Shown here one piece after another: positions 40,551 to 50,620 of a stretch of 64,000 nt of DNA. The notes beneath the pieces are model-generated. The model made no database searches, was not told where the DNA came from, and saw only the letters and a list, made by a program, of their open reading frames with translations. Location of the stretch: positions 24,971 to 88,970 of the forward strand of contig BAXG01000021.1 in the NCBI GenBank assembly GCA_001310455.1, given 5' to 3'. This stretch comes from Photobacterium sp. JCM 19050. Lineage in GTDB: Bacteria > Pseudomonadota > Gammaproteobacteria > Enterobacterales > Vibrionaceae. A program made the position numbers and the translations under genes. Every line of letters starts with the position of its first letter. Position 1 is the stretch's first letter.

Positions 40551-41786
40551 ATGAGTTGTTGCGACGCACCGGGCCTGATGCCGGTTGATACAGCACTGGA
40601 ACGTATCCTTTCAGCCATTTCACCGCTTTCTGCACTGGAGAATGTCTCTCTGATGGATGCGGTGGGCCGCGTGACCGCAGAAGATATCCGTTCTCCCCTC
40701 AATATTCCACCTTTCGATAACTCAGCCATGGATGGTTATGCTGTCCGCATCGCTGACCTTGACGCATTCGATTCACTCGCTGTCGCAGGAAAATCTTTTG
40801 CAGGGGTTCCTTTCCACGGTGACTGGCCGGAAGGGAGCTGTATCCGCATCATGACTGGCGCTCCGGTACCGGAAGGGACAGATGCCGTTATCATGCAGGA
40901 AAACGCCGAAGTGGAAGGAGAAAAGGTTCGTTTCACTTCGACGCCGTCAATGCATGACAATATTCGCCCCGCCGGGGAGGACGTGCTGAAAGACGCTGTA
41001 GTGATTGCCGCCGGTACACGCCTGACACCCCGCGATGTACCACTTCTGGCCTCGCTGGGTGTAGCAACCATCAGCGTTTACAAACGCCCTAAAGTGGCCT
41101 TTTTCTCTACCGGTGATGAACTCCGCCCGGTGGGAGAAAACCTGCAAGAAGGCCAGATTTACGACTCCAACCGCTACACCATCGCTGCCATGCTGAAAAA
41201 CTACGGCTGTGAACCAGTCGATCTGGGCATTATCCCGGACGTACCGGAAAAGCTGACGGAGACCTTCCGCCACGCAGCCCAAATCGCTGATGTAATCGTC
41301 ACTTCGGGTGGAGTCAGTGTTGGTGAGGCTGACTACACCAAAGACATTCTTGAGCAAGAAGGTGAAATCGGCTTCTGGAAACTCGCGATTAAACCGGGTA
41401 AGCCTTTTGCATTCGGACACGTCGGCAATGCCATTTTCTGCGGTCTGCCCGGCAACCCGGTATCTGTGCTGGTTACATTGCATGTGCTCGTCCAGCCAAT
41501 GCTTGCCAAACTTTCCGGTGAGGCGAACTGGCAACCGGCTCCAACGCTTAAAGCCCGCGCAACTACCGTGTTCAAGAAGCGTCCGGGTCGTCGCGACTAT
41601 CAACGAGCTAAATATGCTGTCAGCGAAAATGGCGAACTGACCGTCGGCAGTACCGGCAACCAGAGCTCCGGCGCTTTCAGTTCACTGAGCATCGGTAACT
41701 GTTTCGCGGTACTGGCACAGGACCAAGGCCGGGTTGAAATTGGCGATATCGTCGATATCGAGCCTTTCCATCCAACTCTTTATTGA
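40551..41786 (+). CDS. moeA: molybdopterin molybdenumtransferase
   Basis: Inserts molybdate into adenylylated molybdopterin to give molybdenum cofactor. 411 residues (E. coli 411). PPFDNSAMDGYAV near residue 53, MTGAPVPEGTDAV, STGDEL, the MoCF-domain TSGGVSVGEADY and GLPGNPVSV are all visible. Frame intact. Start ATG at 40551 follows AGGAAT. The stop is 13 bases before moeB, so the two form an operon. Confidence 0.97.
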   Translation: MSCCDAPGLMPVDTALERILSAISPLSALENVSLMDAVGRVTAEDIRSPLNIPPFDNSAMDGYAVRIADLDAFDSLAVAGKSFAGVPFHGDWPEGSCIRIMTGAPVPEGTDAVIMQENAEVEGEKVRFTSTPSMHDNIRPAGEDVLKDAVVIAAGTRLTPRDVPLLASLGVATISVYKRPKVAFFSTGDELRPVGENLQEGQIYDSNRYTIAAMLKNYGCEPVDLGIIPDVPEKLTETFRHAAQIADVIVTSGGVSVGEADYTKDILEQEGEIGFWKLAIKPGKPFAFGHVGNAIFCGLPGNPVSVLVTLHVLVQPMLAKLSGEANWQPAPTLKARATTVFKKRPGRRDYQRAKYAVSENGELTVGSTGNQSSGAFSSLSIGNCFAVLAQDQGRVEIGDIVDIEPFHPTLY

Positions 41787-41798
41787 TGTGAGGCTGCG

Positions 41799-42547
41799 TT
41801 GGATATTCTCAGTCACGAGGAAGAACTGCGCTATAACCGGCAGATCATCCTGAGAAAATTTGACTACGAGGGTCAGGAGGCCCTCAAATCCGCGAAGATA
41901 CTCATTCTCGGTGCAGGCGGATTAGGATGTGCTTCCTCCCAATACCTGGTTGCAGCCGGAGTCGGGGAGATCACGCTGGTAGATTTCGATACGGTGGAGC
42001 TGTCAAACCTTCAACGTCAGGTTCTCCATAATGACGACCGCATCGGGTCAAAAAGGTCGAGTCCGCCAAAGCATCGCTGGAGTCTCTCAACCCGCATGCG
42101 GTAATCAATACGATTGACCGCCGCTTGGAAGACGCGGAGTTGGACACCCTGATTTCAGCGCATTCGCTGGTCATGGATTGCTCTGACAACGTGGATACCC
42201 GGAATCAGTTAAACCGCCTTTGCTTGAAACACAAGGTCCCGCTTGTCAGCGGTGCCGCCATCCGATTTGAAGGCCAGGTTGCCGTTTTTACCTGGGAAGA
42301 CGATGAACCCTGCTACGGCTGCCTAAGCCAGCTGTTTGGTGCTCAGGCACTAAGTTGTGTTGAAGCCGGAATTATGTCACCTGTGGTGGGTATTATCGGT
42401 GCGACACAAGCGCTAGAAGCTATTAAAGTTGTTGCCGGCATGGGGAACAGCCTCAAAGGCCAGGTCATGATTTTCGACGGCATTGAAAGCCGATGGATGA
42501 CCATGAAACTCCCCAAACTTCCGGGGTGTAACGAATGTGCCGGATAA
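41799..42547 (+). CDS. moeB: molybdopterin-synthase adenylyltransferase (TTG start, one frame break)
   Basis: E1-like enzyme that adenylates the C-terminus of MoaD. GAGGLGCASSQYLVAAGVG near residue 37 binds ATP; RNQLNRLCL, and two CxxC pairs (CYGC and CNEC) form the zinc site. The frame breaks at about 42045 (GGGG read as GGG), restoring DRIGVKKVESAKASL; length then 249, as in E. coli. The start appears to be TTG at 41799, preceded by GTGAGG, since it gives MDILSHEEELRYNRQI. Confidence 0.93.
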
Positions 42548-42560
42548 ACCGGCACTTTCC
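42537..42560 (+). terminator. possible terminator at the end of moeB
   Basis: GTGCCGG and CCGGCAC flank ATAAA, overlapping the stop codon; only a weak T-rich tail (TTTCC). Confidence 0.5.
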
Positions 42561-42738
42561 TTCTCTCACATAGCTCCCAAACACCGCAGCTTCTCAGTTT
42601 CTGTATTCCCTTCCCTGACCGCCTAGAACAATCCACTAATCTCAACTAGATTTAAAACAAGCTGTTCAAAACTAAAACAAATGACAGATTTCAGAACAGC
42701 GGAATCTTTTTGGTGTTTATTTCGTGTAGGTAGGCCGG

Positions 42739-44468
42739 ATGTTGAAGTTAACCTCCATCGTGTTATTGCTGGTCGGTGTCCTGTGTATTGTGGCTTCGCT
42801 CAGAAAGGCTTTGCAGCTGCTGAAACATGACAACACTACCGGCTCAAAGTTGCTGGTCGTGTTGTTATGTTTTTTGTTGGCGCTTACCTGTCGCTGATTT
42901 ATCTGAACCTCCTCGATACCCCTGTTCCCTATCTCGAACTGTTCACCTCGGTGATCATGCTGTCTGGCGGTCTTTTTGTGCTGCTCGTTATCAACATCAC
43001 ATCCGACAGTATTGATCGCATCATCAAGTCGCAAATGGCGGTCATGCAAAAAGACAGCTACGACGACTTGACCCAATTTCCGAACCGGAAGTTTTTCTAT
43101 CAACACGCGGTGGAATACCTCAACCGGGCATTGAATAACTCCCTGAACGGATTTGCCCTTGTCGTTATGGACCTTGATCATTTCAAAGGCGTCAATGGGG
43201 TACTCGGGCACCACACCGGGGATGCGCTGCTAAAAAGCGTGGCCTCCCGGCTCAAGGTACTGGACATCAAAGACGGTTTTCTTGCGCGCATTGGTGGAGA
43301 TGAGTTCGGTCTTATCCTCCCCTATTCCGATGCCAAACAAATTGACGAAGTAATCAGTCAAATTCATGAAGCGATGGAAACCCCATTCCGGGTGGAAGGA
43401 CACACGCTGAATGTCAGCCTCAGCCCCGGCGTGGCGACTTACCCAGAGCACGGTATAAACATCGACGATTTACTGATGCATGCCGACTCGGCGATGTACA
43501 CCGCCAAGCAGAAACAAACCCCCTATTCCGTCTATGACCCCCGTTCTTCAGCGGTAACCTATCACCAACTCGAATTGCAGGTTATGTTGCAGCAAGCATT
43601 GCAAACCATGCCGTTTGAGCTTTACTACCAGCCAATTCTGGATATGAAAAATGAGTCCATTTTCGGCTTGGAAGCACTCATCCGCTGGCCAAAAGAAAAA
43701 GGAAAGTTCGTCTCTCCGGAGCTGTTCATTCCCTTGGCCGAAAAGACTGACGCGATTCGAAAGATTTCGCGCTGGGTGCTTCAACAGGCCATTACAGATT
43801 TGGCTGAATGGCAGAAACTCCCTTTGTGCCCGACGGTGAACATCAACCTGTCAGCCCGGGATCTGGATGATCATACGTTGCCTGATTACATCAACGATTT
43901 GCTCGCAACTCACGGTGTTTCTCCATCACAACTCACACTCGAAATCACTGAGACCACAATGATGTCTAACCCGGAGCGCGCCCGCCCGCTGGTTAACCGG
44001 CTCCGGCAGATCGGCATTTCCATTGCCGTCGATGACTTTGGCACCGGTTTTTCTTCGCTGTCGATATTGAGTGAGTTCCCTATCAGCGAAATCAAAATCG
44101 ACCGGAGTTTTATTTCTGACCTGGAAAACAGCCCCAGCCACCAAACGATTGTCAGATCCACCGTCTACCTGGCACATGGTTTAGGGTGCAGAGTTGTGGC
44201 TGAGGGGGTCGAAACGGCAGAAATCGTCTCACTGTTAGAGGAATTTGATTGTGACAAAATTCAGGGGTATCACCTCAGCAGGCCCCTGTGTAAAGATGAC
44301 CTCAGTGATTGGATGAATAAATTCTCACAGACTTCATTGGTAAACTTGTCCGAAAAACTGGAACAGAAAAAAAGACGCCACTTCAATAACATACCTCCGC
44401 TTCCATACAGCGAGCAAATTCCTCTTTCGACGGAATGCCTTCCGGTAAGTCCGAAAAAAAATCATTGA
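42739..44468 (+). CDS. membrane GGDEF-EAL protein (one frame break)
   Basis: c-di-GMP enzyme of about 576 residues after repair. Three N-terminal helices (MLKLTSIVLLLVGVL, then LLVVLLCFFVGAYLSLIY, then LFTSVIMLSGGLFVLLVINI), a GGDEF domain with DDLTQFPNRKFF and RIGGDEFGLIL, and an EAL domain with GLEALIRW, NINLSARDL, LEITETTMM, DDFGTGFSSL and EGVET. Both active sites look complete, but the I-site RxxD is absent; net phosphodiesterase activity is usual for such hybrids. The frame breaks in the T-run at 42870-42875 (one T missing). Confidence 0.9.
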
Positions 44469-44479
44469 AATTGAATGAC

Positions 44480-44545
44480 ATATTCATGTCATATATATTT
44501 CAACCGTCATTTTTACTTAAAATAACTGAAATATATTCGTCATAT
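44480..44545 (+). promoter_or_regulatory. possible Pho-box region upstream of pstS
   Basis: ATGACATATTCATGTCAT is an inverted pair, and GTCAT recurs at 44488, 44506 and 44539; the last two are 33 bp (three 11-bp turns) apart, but a full CTGTCAT-N4-CTGTCAT box is not present. PhoB control of pst is expected; the exact site is uncertain. Confidence 0.35.
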
Positions 44546-44614
44546 TTCCTACCTAAAGTGACTCGCATCTGAGACATGCAAATACAGTCATAATTACTTG
44601 GGATCATTAGGAAT

Positions 44615-45433
44615 ATGAAAGGCAAACTGATTGGATTGCTCGCACTGGCTGGCACCATGCAGCCACGTCTGCTGCAGCAAACGAGACCATCTCTGTTTCA
44701 GGCTCAACATCTGTTACAGAGGTCATGGAAGTTCTGGCAGAAACTTACCACGCACTCCACAAAGACACGTTCATTGAAGTTCAGGGCACAGGCTCCTCGG
44801 CAGGCATCAAAGCCGCAAAAAACGGCACCAGTATGCTTGGTATGGCTTCCCGTGAATTAAAAGCCTCTGAAAAAGAAGATGCACTGCTTGAAACAGTCAT
44901 CGCCCGTGACGGCATCGCATTGTAGTTAACTCGGGCAACACCATTGATGACCTGACCAAAGAAGAAATCGCCGCCATTTACCGTGGTGATATCACCAACT
45001 GGGCAGATGTCGGGGGAGAGTCAAAGCCTATTGTGGTCATTACCCGCGACACCGCTTCAGGCACACGAGGTGCCTTTGAAGACATCATGAACCTCAAACG
45101 TAAAGTTAAGGCATATCAGTCTCTTCCATTTCTCAGCGTGCCCAGGTTGCCAACGGTAACGGCGTTGTCAAAACCATTGTTGCAAACAACCCATTTGCCA
45201 TTGGCTTTATCTCGCTTGGCTCTGTAGATACGTCGCTGAAAGCGGTCAAAGTTGACGGTCATGCTCCGAGCATCGCTGCCGTACAAGCCGGTACATATAA
45301 CGTTGCCCGCCCATTCCTCGTTCTGCACAAAGAAAGCGAAATGACAGAAGCCGGCCGCGCTTTTCTGAACTGGGCCACTTCTGACGACGGCCAGAAAATC
45401 GTCTCTCAGCAAGGCTACATCGCAATTAACTGA
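44615..45433 (+). CDS. pstS: phosphate ABC transporter substrate-binding protein PstS (three frame breaks)
   Basis: Periplasmic phosphate receptor of the short Vibrio type, about 273 residues after repair. Signal peptide MKGKLIGLLALAGTMAATSAAA, then SVSGSTSVTEVMEVL, GTGSSAGIKAAKNG, phosphate-binding TRDTASGTRGAFE and SQRAQVANGNGVVKTI. Breaks near 44659, 44920 and 45108 each need one base. Three breaks in 820 bases make this one of the worst-affected genes. First gene of pstSCAB; a separate periplasmic gene start is well supported by the signal peptide. Confidence 0.9.
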
Positions 45434-45533
45434 CTTTGCTCCACCGGCCCGGAAATACCTTTCGGGCCAACTATCCAAGTTCGATTCACCTGGCTATGAG
45501 AACCACCGGGCTCGAACATTGGGGGAAATCACT

Positions 45534-46444
45534 ATGAATACTGCAACACAGACTCTGACTATTAACCCGTCCAGTCCGCTCAAACAAAAAAGAAACCGTG
45601 ACTGGCGCGAGACGCTGTTCAAGTCTCTCTTTTTAAGCGCTGCCATTCTTGGTGTGCTATCGCTGGCTGTCATTGCCTACTTCATTTTCCAGGAAAGCCT
45701 TCCTGCTTTCACTGAAGCCGGGGTTACCGGTATCGTCACCGGGTCTGAGTGGCTGCCACCGGCACTGTACGGCATCGCTCCGATGATTGTTGCTTCCCTG
45801 ACGTCAACACTGGGTGCTGTGCTTATAGGTGTACCGGTTGCCGTACTCACTGCCGTTTTTATCGCAGAAGTCGCACCAAACTGGCTCGCAAATATTATCC
45901 GCCCGGCTGTCGAACTGTTGGCGGGCATACCTTCCGTTGTTTACGGATTCTTTGGTCTGGTCATTATCGTCCCGCTCATCCAGGACGTATTTAATGTCCC
46001 GGCGGGGAACACCCTGCTGGCCGGCATCGTGGTGTTGGCAATTATGATTTTGCCAACCGTCATTGCGGTTTCAGAGACATCACTCCGTGCGATACCGAAG
46101 ACCTACAAAGAAGGCTCCCTTGCATTGGGTGCCTCACACATGTTCACCATCTTCAAGTTGCTGGTTCCCGCCGCGCGCTCCGGCATTATGACCGGCGTCA
46201 TTCTGGGTATTGCCCGGGCACTGGGTGAAACCATGGCAATCATTATGGTGATGGGCAACGCACCGGCCATGCCGGAGGGCATCCTCGAATCTGCCCGGAC
46301 GCTGACTGCCAACATCGCGCTGGAAATGTCGTATGCCTCCGGAGTACACGCCAGCGCGTTGTACGCAACGGCATTGTCCTTTTGGTCTTTATCATGATGC
46401 TTAACGGCACCCTGCTCTACCTTAACCGTGAAAAAGCGAAGTAA
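45534..46444 (+). CDS. pstC: phosphate ABC transporter permease PstC (one frame break)
   Basis: Inner-membrane permease of the high-affinity phosphate transporter, about 303 residues with six helices. The EAA-like loop SLRAIPKTYKEGSLALGAS and the segment ELLAGIPSVVYGFFGL are typical. The frame breaks at about 46370 (GGG read as GG), restoring ALYATGIVLLVFIMML and a stop at 46444. Gap of 100 bases to pstS; five bases to pstA. Confidence 0.94.
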
Positions 46445-46449
46445 CTGAT

Positions 46450-47313
46450 ATGGCTTATTCAAATACCTCAGGAAAACGCAAATTCCAGGATGCCCTTGCC
46501 ATGGCATTTATCTGGACCGCTGCCGCACTGACCGTCGGTTTCCTGTTCTGGATTATCTGGTACATTCTCAGCAATGGCCTGAAACACGTAGACTGGTCAT
46601 TCGTGACCAGTGATTACACGCGGATTGGTGAGGCATCCGGTATCTGGCCAATGATTGTTTCGACCATCTATATGGTCATCGCTTCGATTGGCGTTGCCGC
46701 CCCGGTCGGTATCATGACGGCTATCTACCTGACAGAATACGCAAAGCCGGGCAGCAAGCTCGTTAAAGTCATTCGCTTCTGTACTGAATCACTTGCCGGT
46801 ATCCCGTCAATTATTTTCGGTCTGTTCGGTATGACATTTTTCGTCACCGTACTCGGTCTGGGTTTCTCGGTTCTCTCTGGTGCACTTACCCTGAGCATCC
46901 TGATACTGCCGGTAATCATCCGCACTACCGAAGAAGCTCTGATGGCCGTTCCCCAGACTTATCGTGAAGGGTCTTACGGGTTGGGAGCATCAAAAATATA
47001 CACCATCTGGAAGCTGATCCTTCCCAGTGCCATGCCCGGAATCGTGACCTCTGTGGTTCTGAGTATCGGCCGCATTATCGGTGAATCTGCGCCGGTTTTC
47101 CTGACTGCCGGTATGGTCGCCAGAATCCCGGAAAGTGTGTTGGATTCAGGCCGCACACTGACGGTACACCTTTATAAACTCACCCAAGAGCTCTACACCA
47201 TCCATGAATGGAACCAGGCCTACGCAACGGCCACTGTCCTGATTGTTGTGGTGCTGATGATCAATATGATCACAAAGCTAATTGCCAGCCGTTTTAACAA
47301 AGCTACGTACTGA
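46450..47313 (+). CDS. pstA: phosphate ABC transporter permease PstA
   Basis: Second permease of the Pst transporter, 287 residues, six helices. [15 protein letters not shown] and the EAA loop [21 protein letters not shown] are visible; ends [10 protein letters not shown]. Frame intact. It starts five bases after pstC and is followed by pstB after 16 bases. Confidence 0.96.
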   Translation: MAYSNTSGKRKFQDALAMAFIWTAAALTVGFLFWIIWYILSNGLKHVDWSFVTSDYTRIGEASGIWPMIVSTIYMVIASIGVAAPVGIMTAIYLTEYAKPGSKLVKVIRFCTESLAGIPSIIFGLFGMTFFVTVLGLGFSVLSGALTLSILILPVIIRTTEEALMAVPQTYREGSYGLGASKIYTIWKLILPSAMPGIVTSVVLSIGRIIGESAPVFLTAGMVARIPESVLDSGRTLTVHLYKLTQELYTIHEWNQAYATATVLIVVVLMINMITKLIASRFNKATY

Positions 47314-47329
47314 TTTCCGGAGCCTTCAA

Positions 47330-48084
47330 ATGAACAAGTTTACGATTGAAAACCTGAACCTGCGTTACGGAAACGGCGCGACCCATGCACTGAAAAACAT
47401 CAACCTGAATATCCCTTCTCAGAAGGTAACAGCGCTTATCGGGCCATCCGGTTGCGGAAAGTCCACATTGCTCCGCTGCCTGAACCGAATGAACGATCTT
47501 ATTGAAGGTGTCACCATTGACGGGCTGGTAGAAATGGACGGCGACGATATCTACGGCAATATTGATGTCGCTTCTTTGCGTATCAAAGTCGGTATGGTTT
47601 TCCAGAAAGCCAACCCGTTCCCGATGAGTATTTATGAAAACGTGGCTTATGGCCTGAGAGCACAAGGCGTAACAGACAAAAAAACGCTGGACGATGTAGT
47701 CGAGCGTTCCCTTCGCGGCGCTGCATTGTGGGATGAAGTGAAAGATCGCCTTAAAGCGCCGGCATTTGGCCTGTCCGGCGGCCAACAACAGCGTTTGTGT
47801 ATTGCGCGCACCATTGCGATGGAGCCGGATGTGATTCTGATGGACGAACCGACATCCGCACTTGACCCTATCGCCACCAAAAAGGTGGAAGACCTGATGG
47901 AATCGCTAAAACAAAAGTACACCATTGTTATCGTCACCCACTCGATGCAGCAGGCAAGACGCATCTCCGATCGCACCGCTTTCTTCTTGATGGGTGAACT
48001 GGTTGAACACGATGACACGCATCGCCTCTTTAACCACCCAAGGGACGAACGGACACGTGGTTATGTAAACGGTGATTTTGCTAA
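47330..48084 (+). CDS. pstB: phosphate ABC transporter ATPase PstB (frame break at last codon)
   Basis: Cytoplasmic ATPase of Pst. Walker [10 protein letters not shown] near residue 38, Q-loop [16 protein letters not shown], signature LSGGQQQR and Walker [14 protein letters not shown]. As sequenced the frame runs 42 residues past the family end; one G missing at about 48080 would give GYVNGDFG followed by TAA at 48082-48084 (251 residues, E. coli 257). I take the extra tail as an artefact. No phoU, phoB or phoR follows. Confidence 0.93.
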
Positions 48085-48130
48085 GTTAATCCCAGCGCCA
48101 AACAATATTGAATACAAAAAGCGTGTTATA

Positions 48131-48160
48131 TTTCGCCTCTTTATAAAGGGGCGATTTTTG
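48131..48160 (+). terminator. terminator after pstB
   Basis: CGCCTCTTTATAAAGGGGCG hairpin followed by ATTTTTG. It ends the pst operon, and lies inside the out-of-frame pstB extension, which supports the earlier stop. Confidence 0.75.
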
Positions 48161-48280
48161 TATCTACAATGCCATGAATCCCCTAGCATAATTGACACTT
48201 TTCTGATGTAGCCTTTGCGCTAAACTGCGATACTCTACCGGCGTTTTCCAGCAATATACCCGTTAGATCAATACATGGGT

Positions 48281-48303
48281 CCGGGATGATTTTATCCTCC
48301 CGG
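48281..48303 (+). promoter_or_regulatory. hairpin in leader of MscS-family gene
   Basis: CCGGGATGAT pairs with ATCCTCCCGG (one mismatch) around TTT. No T-run follows, so it is not a standard terminator; it could affect leader RNA or bind a protein. About 58 bases before the ATG at 48361. Confidence 0.35.
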
Positions 48304-48312
48304 AATACTCGC

Positions 48313-48340
48313 CGAATTCGTCTGATTGGTATTAGGTATC
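48313..48340. repeat. short repeat C, copy 2
   Basis: 28 bases beginning CGAATTCGTCTGATTGG; 23/28 identical to 33204-33231. In the leader of the MscS-family gene. Confidence 0.4.
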
Positions 48341-48360
48341 AGCATTGGAGTACTCAAGAA

Positions 48361-50000
48361 ATGCGCTCACCTTATTGGCTATCATTACTTTTCATTGTTC
48401 TGCTGCAGGCATTTCCATCGTTTGCAGCCGATAAACCTTTTCCCGATACCCCGGTTGTTAATCCAATTACGGCATTGAACAACGAGCTTGTTGATATCAA
48501 CAAGCGTTTTAAAGCGTCATCCGGTGATGACAAAGAAGCACTCCAACTCCAACTGTTCCAGAAAAACAGCCAGTTACGCGAATTGCTCGCTGCAGCAGTC
48601 CGTGATGACAAGCAAGACAAAGCATTCATCGTTAAACAGGTACAAATTCAGCAGTCTTACAACAAGCAAGCGAATGCGTTTCTGGATATCCGGATTAAAA
48701 CACTTTCTGATGACCTGAATAACGCCAAAGATGAAGAAAAATTTGCCTTGCTGAAAGAATACAAGGGTGCCCAGTCACACCTTGATGAGATGTTTCAGGA
48801 ACGCTGGCAGAACCTTCTGTGGCTCCAGGCATTGGGTAAACCGGACGAAAAAGCCGTGCAGGTCGCCAAGGAAGACATTTCTCACCGCATCGAATTGCTG
48901 GCTGCAAGCATGGAATACCTCAACCAGCAAATCGATGCTGACAATTCCCAGTTAAACGTCAGCCCTGAATCAGAAAAAGCCACCATCCAGCTTAGCCTGA
49001 TCGTCCACCAGCGTCGTCTCGCCATTGCAACCGACAGCTTCGTGACATGGTAAGTGTGGCTGACAAAGCCGGTATCGAAACCGCGGAATACAAACGCCAG
49101 CTGTTCCAGGCAACCGGAGATGTCACTCAGGATCTGCTTAATACCAAGGTTATTGTTTCGCTTATCAGCCACTGGACCGGTCAGTTGGTTGACTGGGTGG
49201 CAGAAAACGCTCCTCAGCACATTTTCCAGCTGTTTGTCTTTTTCATCATTCTGCTGGTTGCCCGTTCTTTGGCGAATATTGCCCGTAAAGTTGTCAAGCG
49301 CGCCGTTTCAACAAAGAACCTAAAGTTTTCTCAACTGATGCAGGACTTCTTTGTTTCGATGTCAGCCAAAGCGGTCTGGTTTATCGGTATCCTGATTGCC
49401 CTCTCCCAGATTGGCCTTGACCTCACCCCCATCCTGACCGGTTTCGGTATTGCCGGTGTCATCATCGGTTTCGCATTACAGGACACACTTTCCAACTTCG
49501 CGGCTGGCATGATGTTGCTTATCTACCGTCCGTTTGATGTTGGCGATTTTGTCCAGGCAGGCGGCGTGGAAGGAAAGGTAAGCCACATGAGCCTGGTTAA
49601 CACCACCATCCGTACTTTCGACAACCAGATTATTATTGTACCTAACAGTAAGATCTGGGGGGATGTGATCAAGAACGTCACGCACGAGCGCGTCCGCCGT
49701 GTCGATATGGTGTTCGGTATCGGTTACGGAGATGACGTTGAGTTCGCTGAAAAAGTGCTGACAGATATCGTGACGTCTCACCCGTCCGTGTTACGCTCAC
49801 CAGAGCCAATTATCAAAGTGCATACCCTCAATACTTCATCGGTTGATTTTGTTGTCCGTCCGTGGGTAAAAACCGACGATTACTGGGATGCTTACTGGGA
49901 TATCACCAAGGAAGTGAAACTTCGCTTTGACCGTGAAGGGATTTCTATTCCATTCCCGCAGCAGGATGTTCACCTGCACATGGTCAAGGAATATGACTGA
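48361..50000 (+). CDS. MscS-family mechanosensitive channel with periplasmic coiled coil (one frame break)
   Basis: Inner-membrane channel of about 546 residues after repair. Signal peptide MRSPYWLSLLFIVLLQAFPSFAA, a 200-residue periplasmic helical region, helices near LFVFFIILLVARSLANI and AVWFIGILIALSQIG, and the MscS pore segment GIAGVIIGFALQDTLSNFAAG, then the soluble domain with DVGDFVQAGGVEGKV and IIIVPNSKIW. The break at about 49041 (CC read as C) joins TDSF to RDMVSVADKAG. Longer than MscS (286), shorter than MscK. Start at ATG 48361. Confidence 0.9.
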
Positions 50001-50116
50001 TATTCGGATAACATCGTTAAAGCGCGTTCCATTTACTGGTTTTTACGACACGAATCTTAATGAAGAGTGAATTTGCATGCCCTCAGCGGCCTCTGTATTT
50101 CCCTTTGGAGAATGGT

Positions 50117-50569
50117 ATGAAAAAACTCGCTCTTGCCGCTCTTTTAGCACCGGTTGTTCTTGCGGGATGTGCATCCCAATCGTCTCAGTCGGTCACGGAT
50201 AATGGCCTTGCTGTTTCGAAAGATAAAATGATGCATCACCGTTGGGTTCTCACCCATGTCGATGATGCACCCATTGAGTTGGCCGACGGCTTCAACGCCC
50301 CAGACTTGGAAATCGGTGAGCATTTCACCGCCAACGGCCATGGTGGTTGTAACCGTTATTTCGGCGAAGCAGAGCTAAAGAACGGCCAGTTTCGCATTGA
50401 GAAAATGGCATCAACCATGATGGCATGCCCTGAACCGGCAATGAAACTCGAAGATGCGATGACAAAAACGCTGACTCACTGGAGTGACGTGACGCTCACC
50501 AGCCAGGATCTTGAGCTGAAAGGCAAAGTGCATACATTGACCTTTCAACTTCGTGACTGGGTAAACTAG
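50117..50569 (+). CDS. hslJ: META-domain (HslJ-like) lipoprotein
   Basis: Lipoprotein of 150 residues, lipobox LAGC at residue 16 after MKKLALAALLAPVV. A single META domain: HRWVLTHVDDAPIE, FTANGHGGCNRYFGE, and MASTMMACPEPAMKLED, the standard HslJ pattern. HslJ is a heat-shock-associated outer-membrane protein of unclear role. ATG 50117 is preceded by GGAG and opens the signal peptide; an upstream in-frame ATG (50060) is less likely. Ends in a terminator. Confidence 0.88.
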   Translation: MKKLALAALLAPVVLAGCASQSSQSVTDNGLAVSKDKMMHHRWVLTHVDDAPIELADGFNAPDLEIGEHFTANGHGGCNRYFGEAELKNGQFRIEKMASTMMACPEPAMKLEDAMTKTLTHWSDVTLTSQDLELKGKVHTLTFQLRDWVN

Positions 50570-50588
50570 TTAAATTGCCGATGATACA

Positions 50589-50615
50589 GCCGGAGCACCT
50601 GCCTCCGGCTTTTTC
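50589..50615. terminator. terminator between hslJ and GGDEF gene
   Basis: AGCCGGAG and CTCCGGCT with CACCTG loop, then T5; between convergent genes. Confidence 0.88.
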
Positions 50616-50620
50616 TAATT

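Noticed and set aside
40947..41603. 218-residue minus-strand ORF
   Set aside because: Antisense shadow of moeA.
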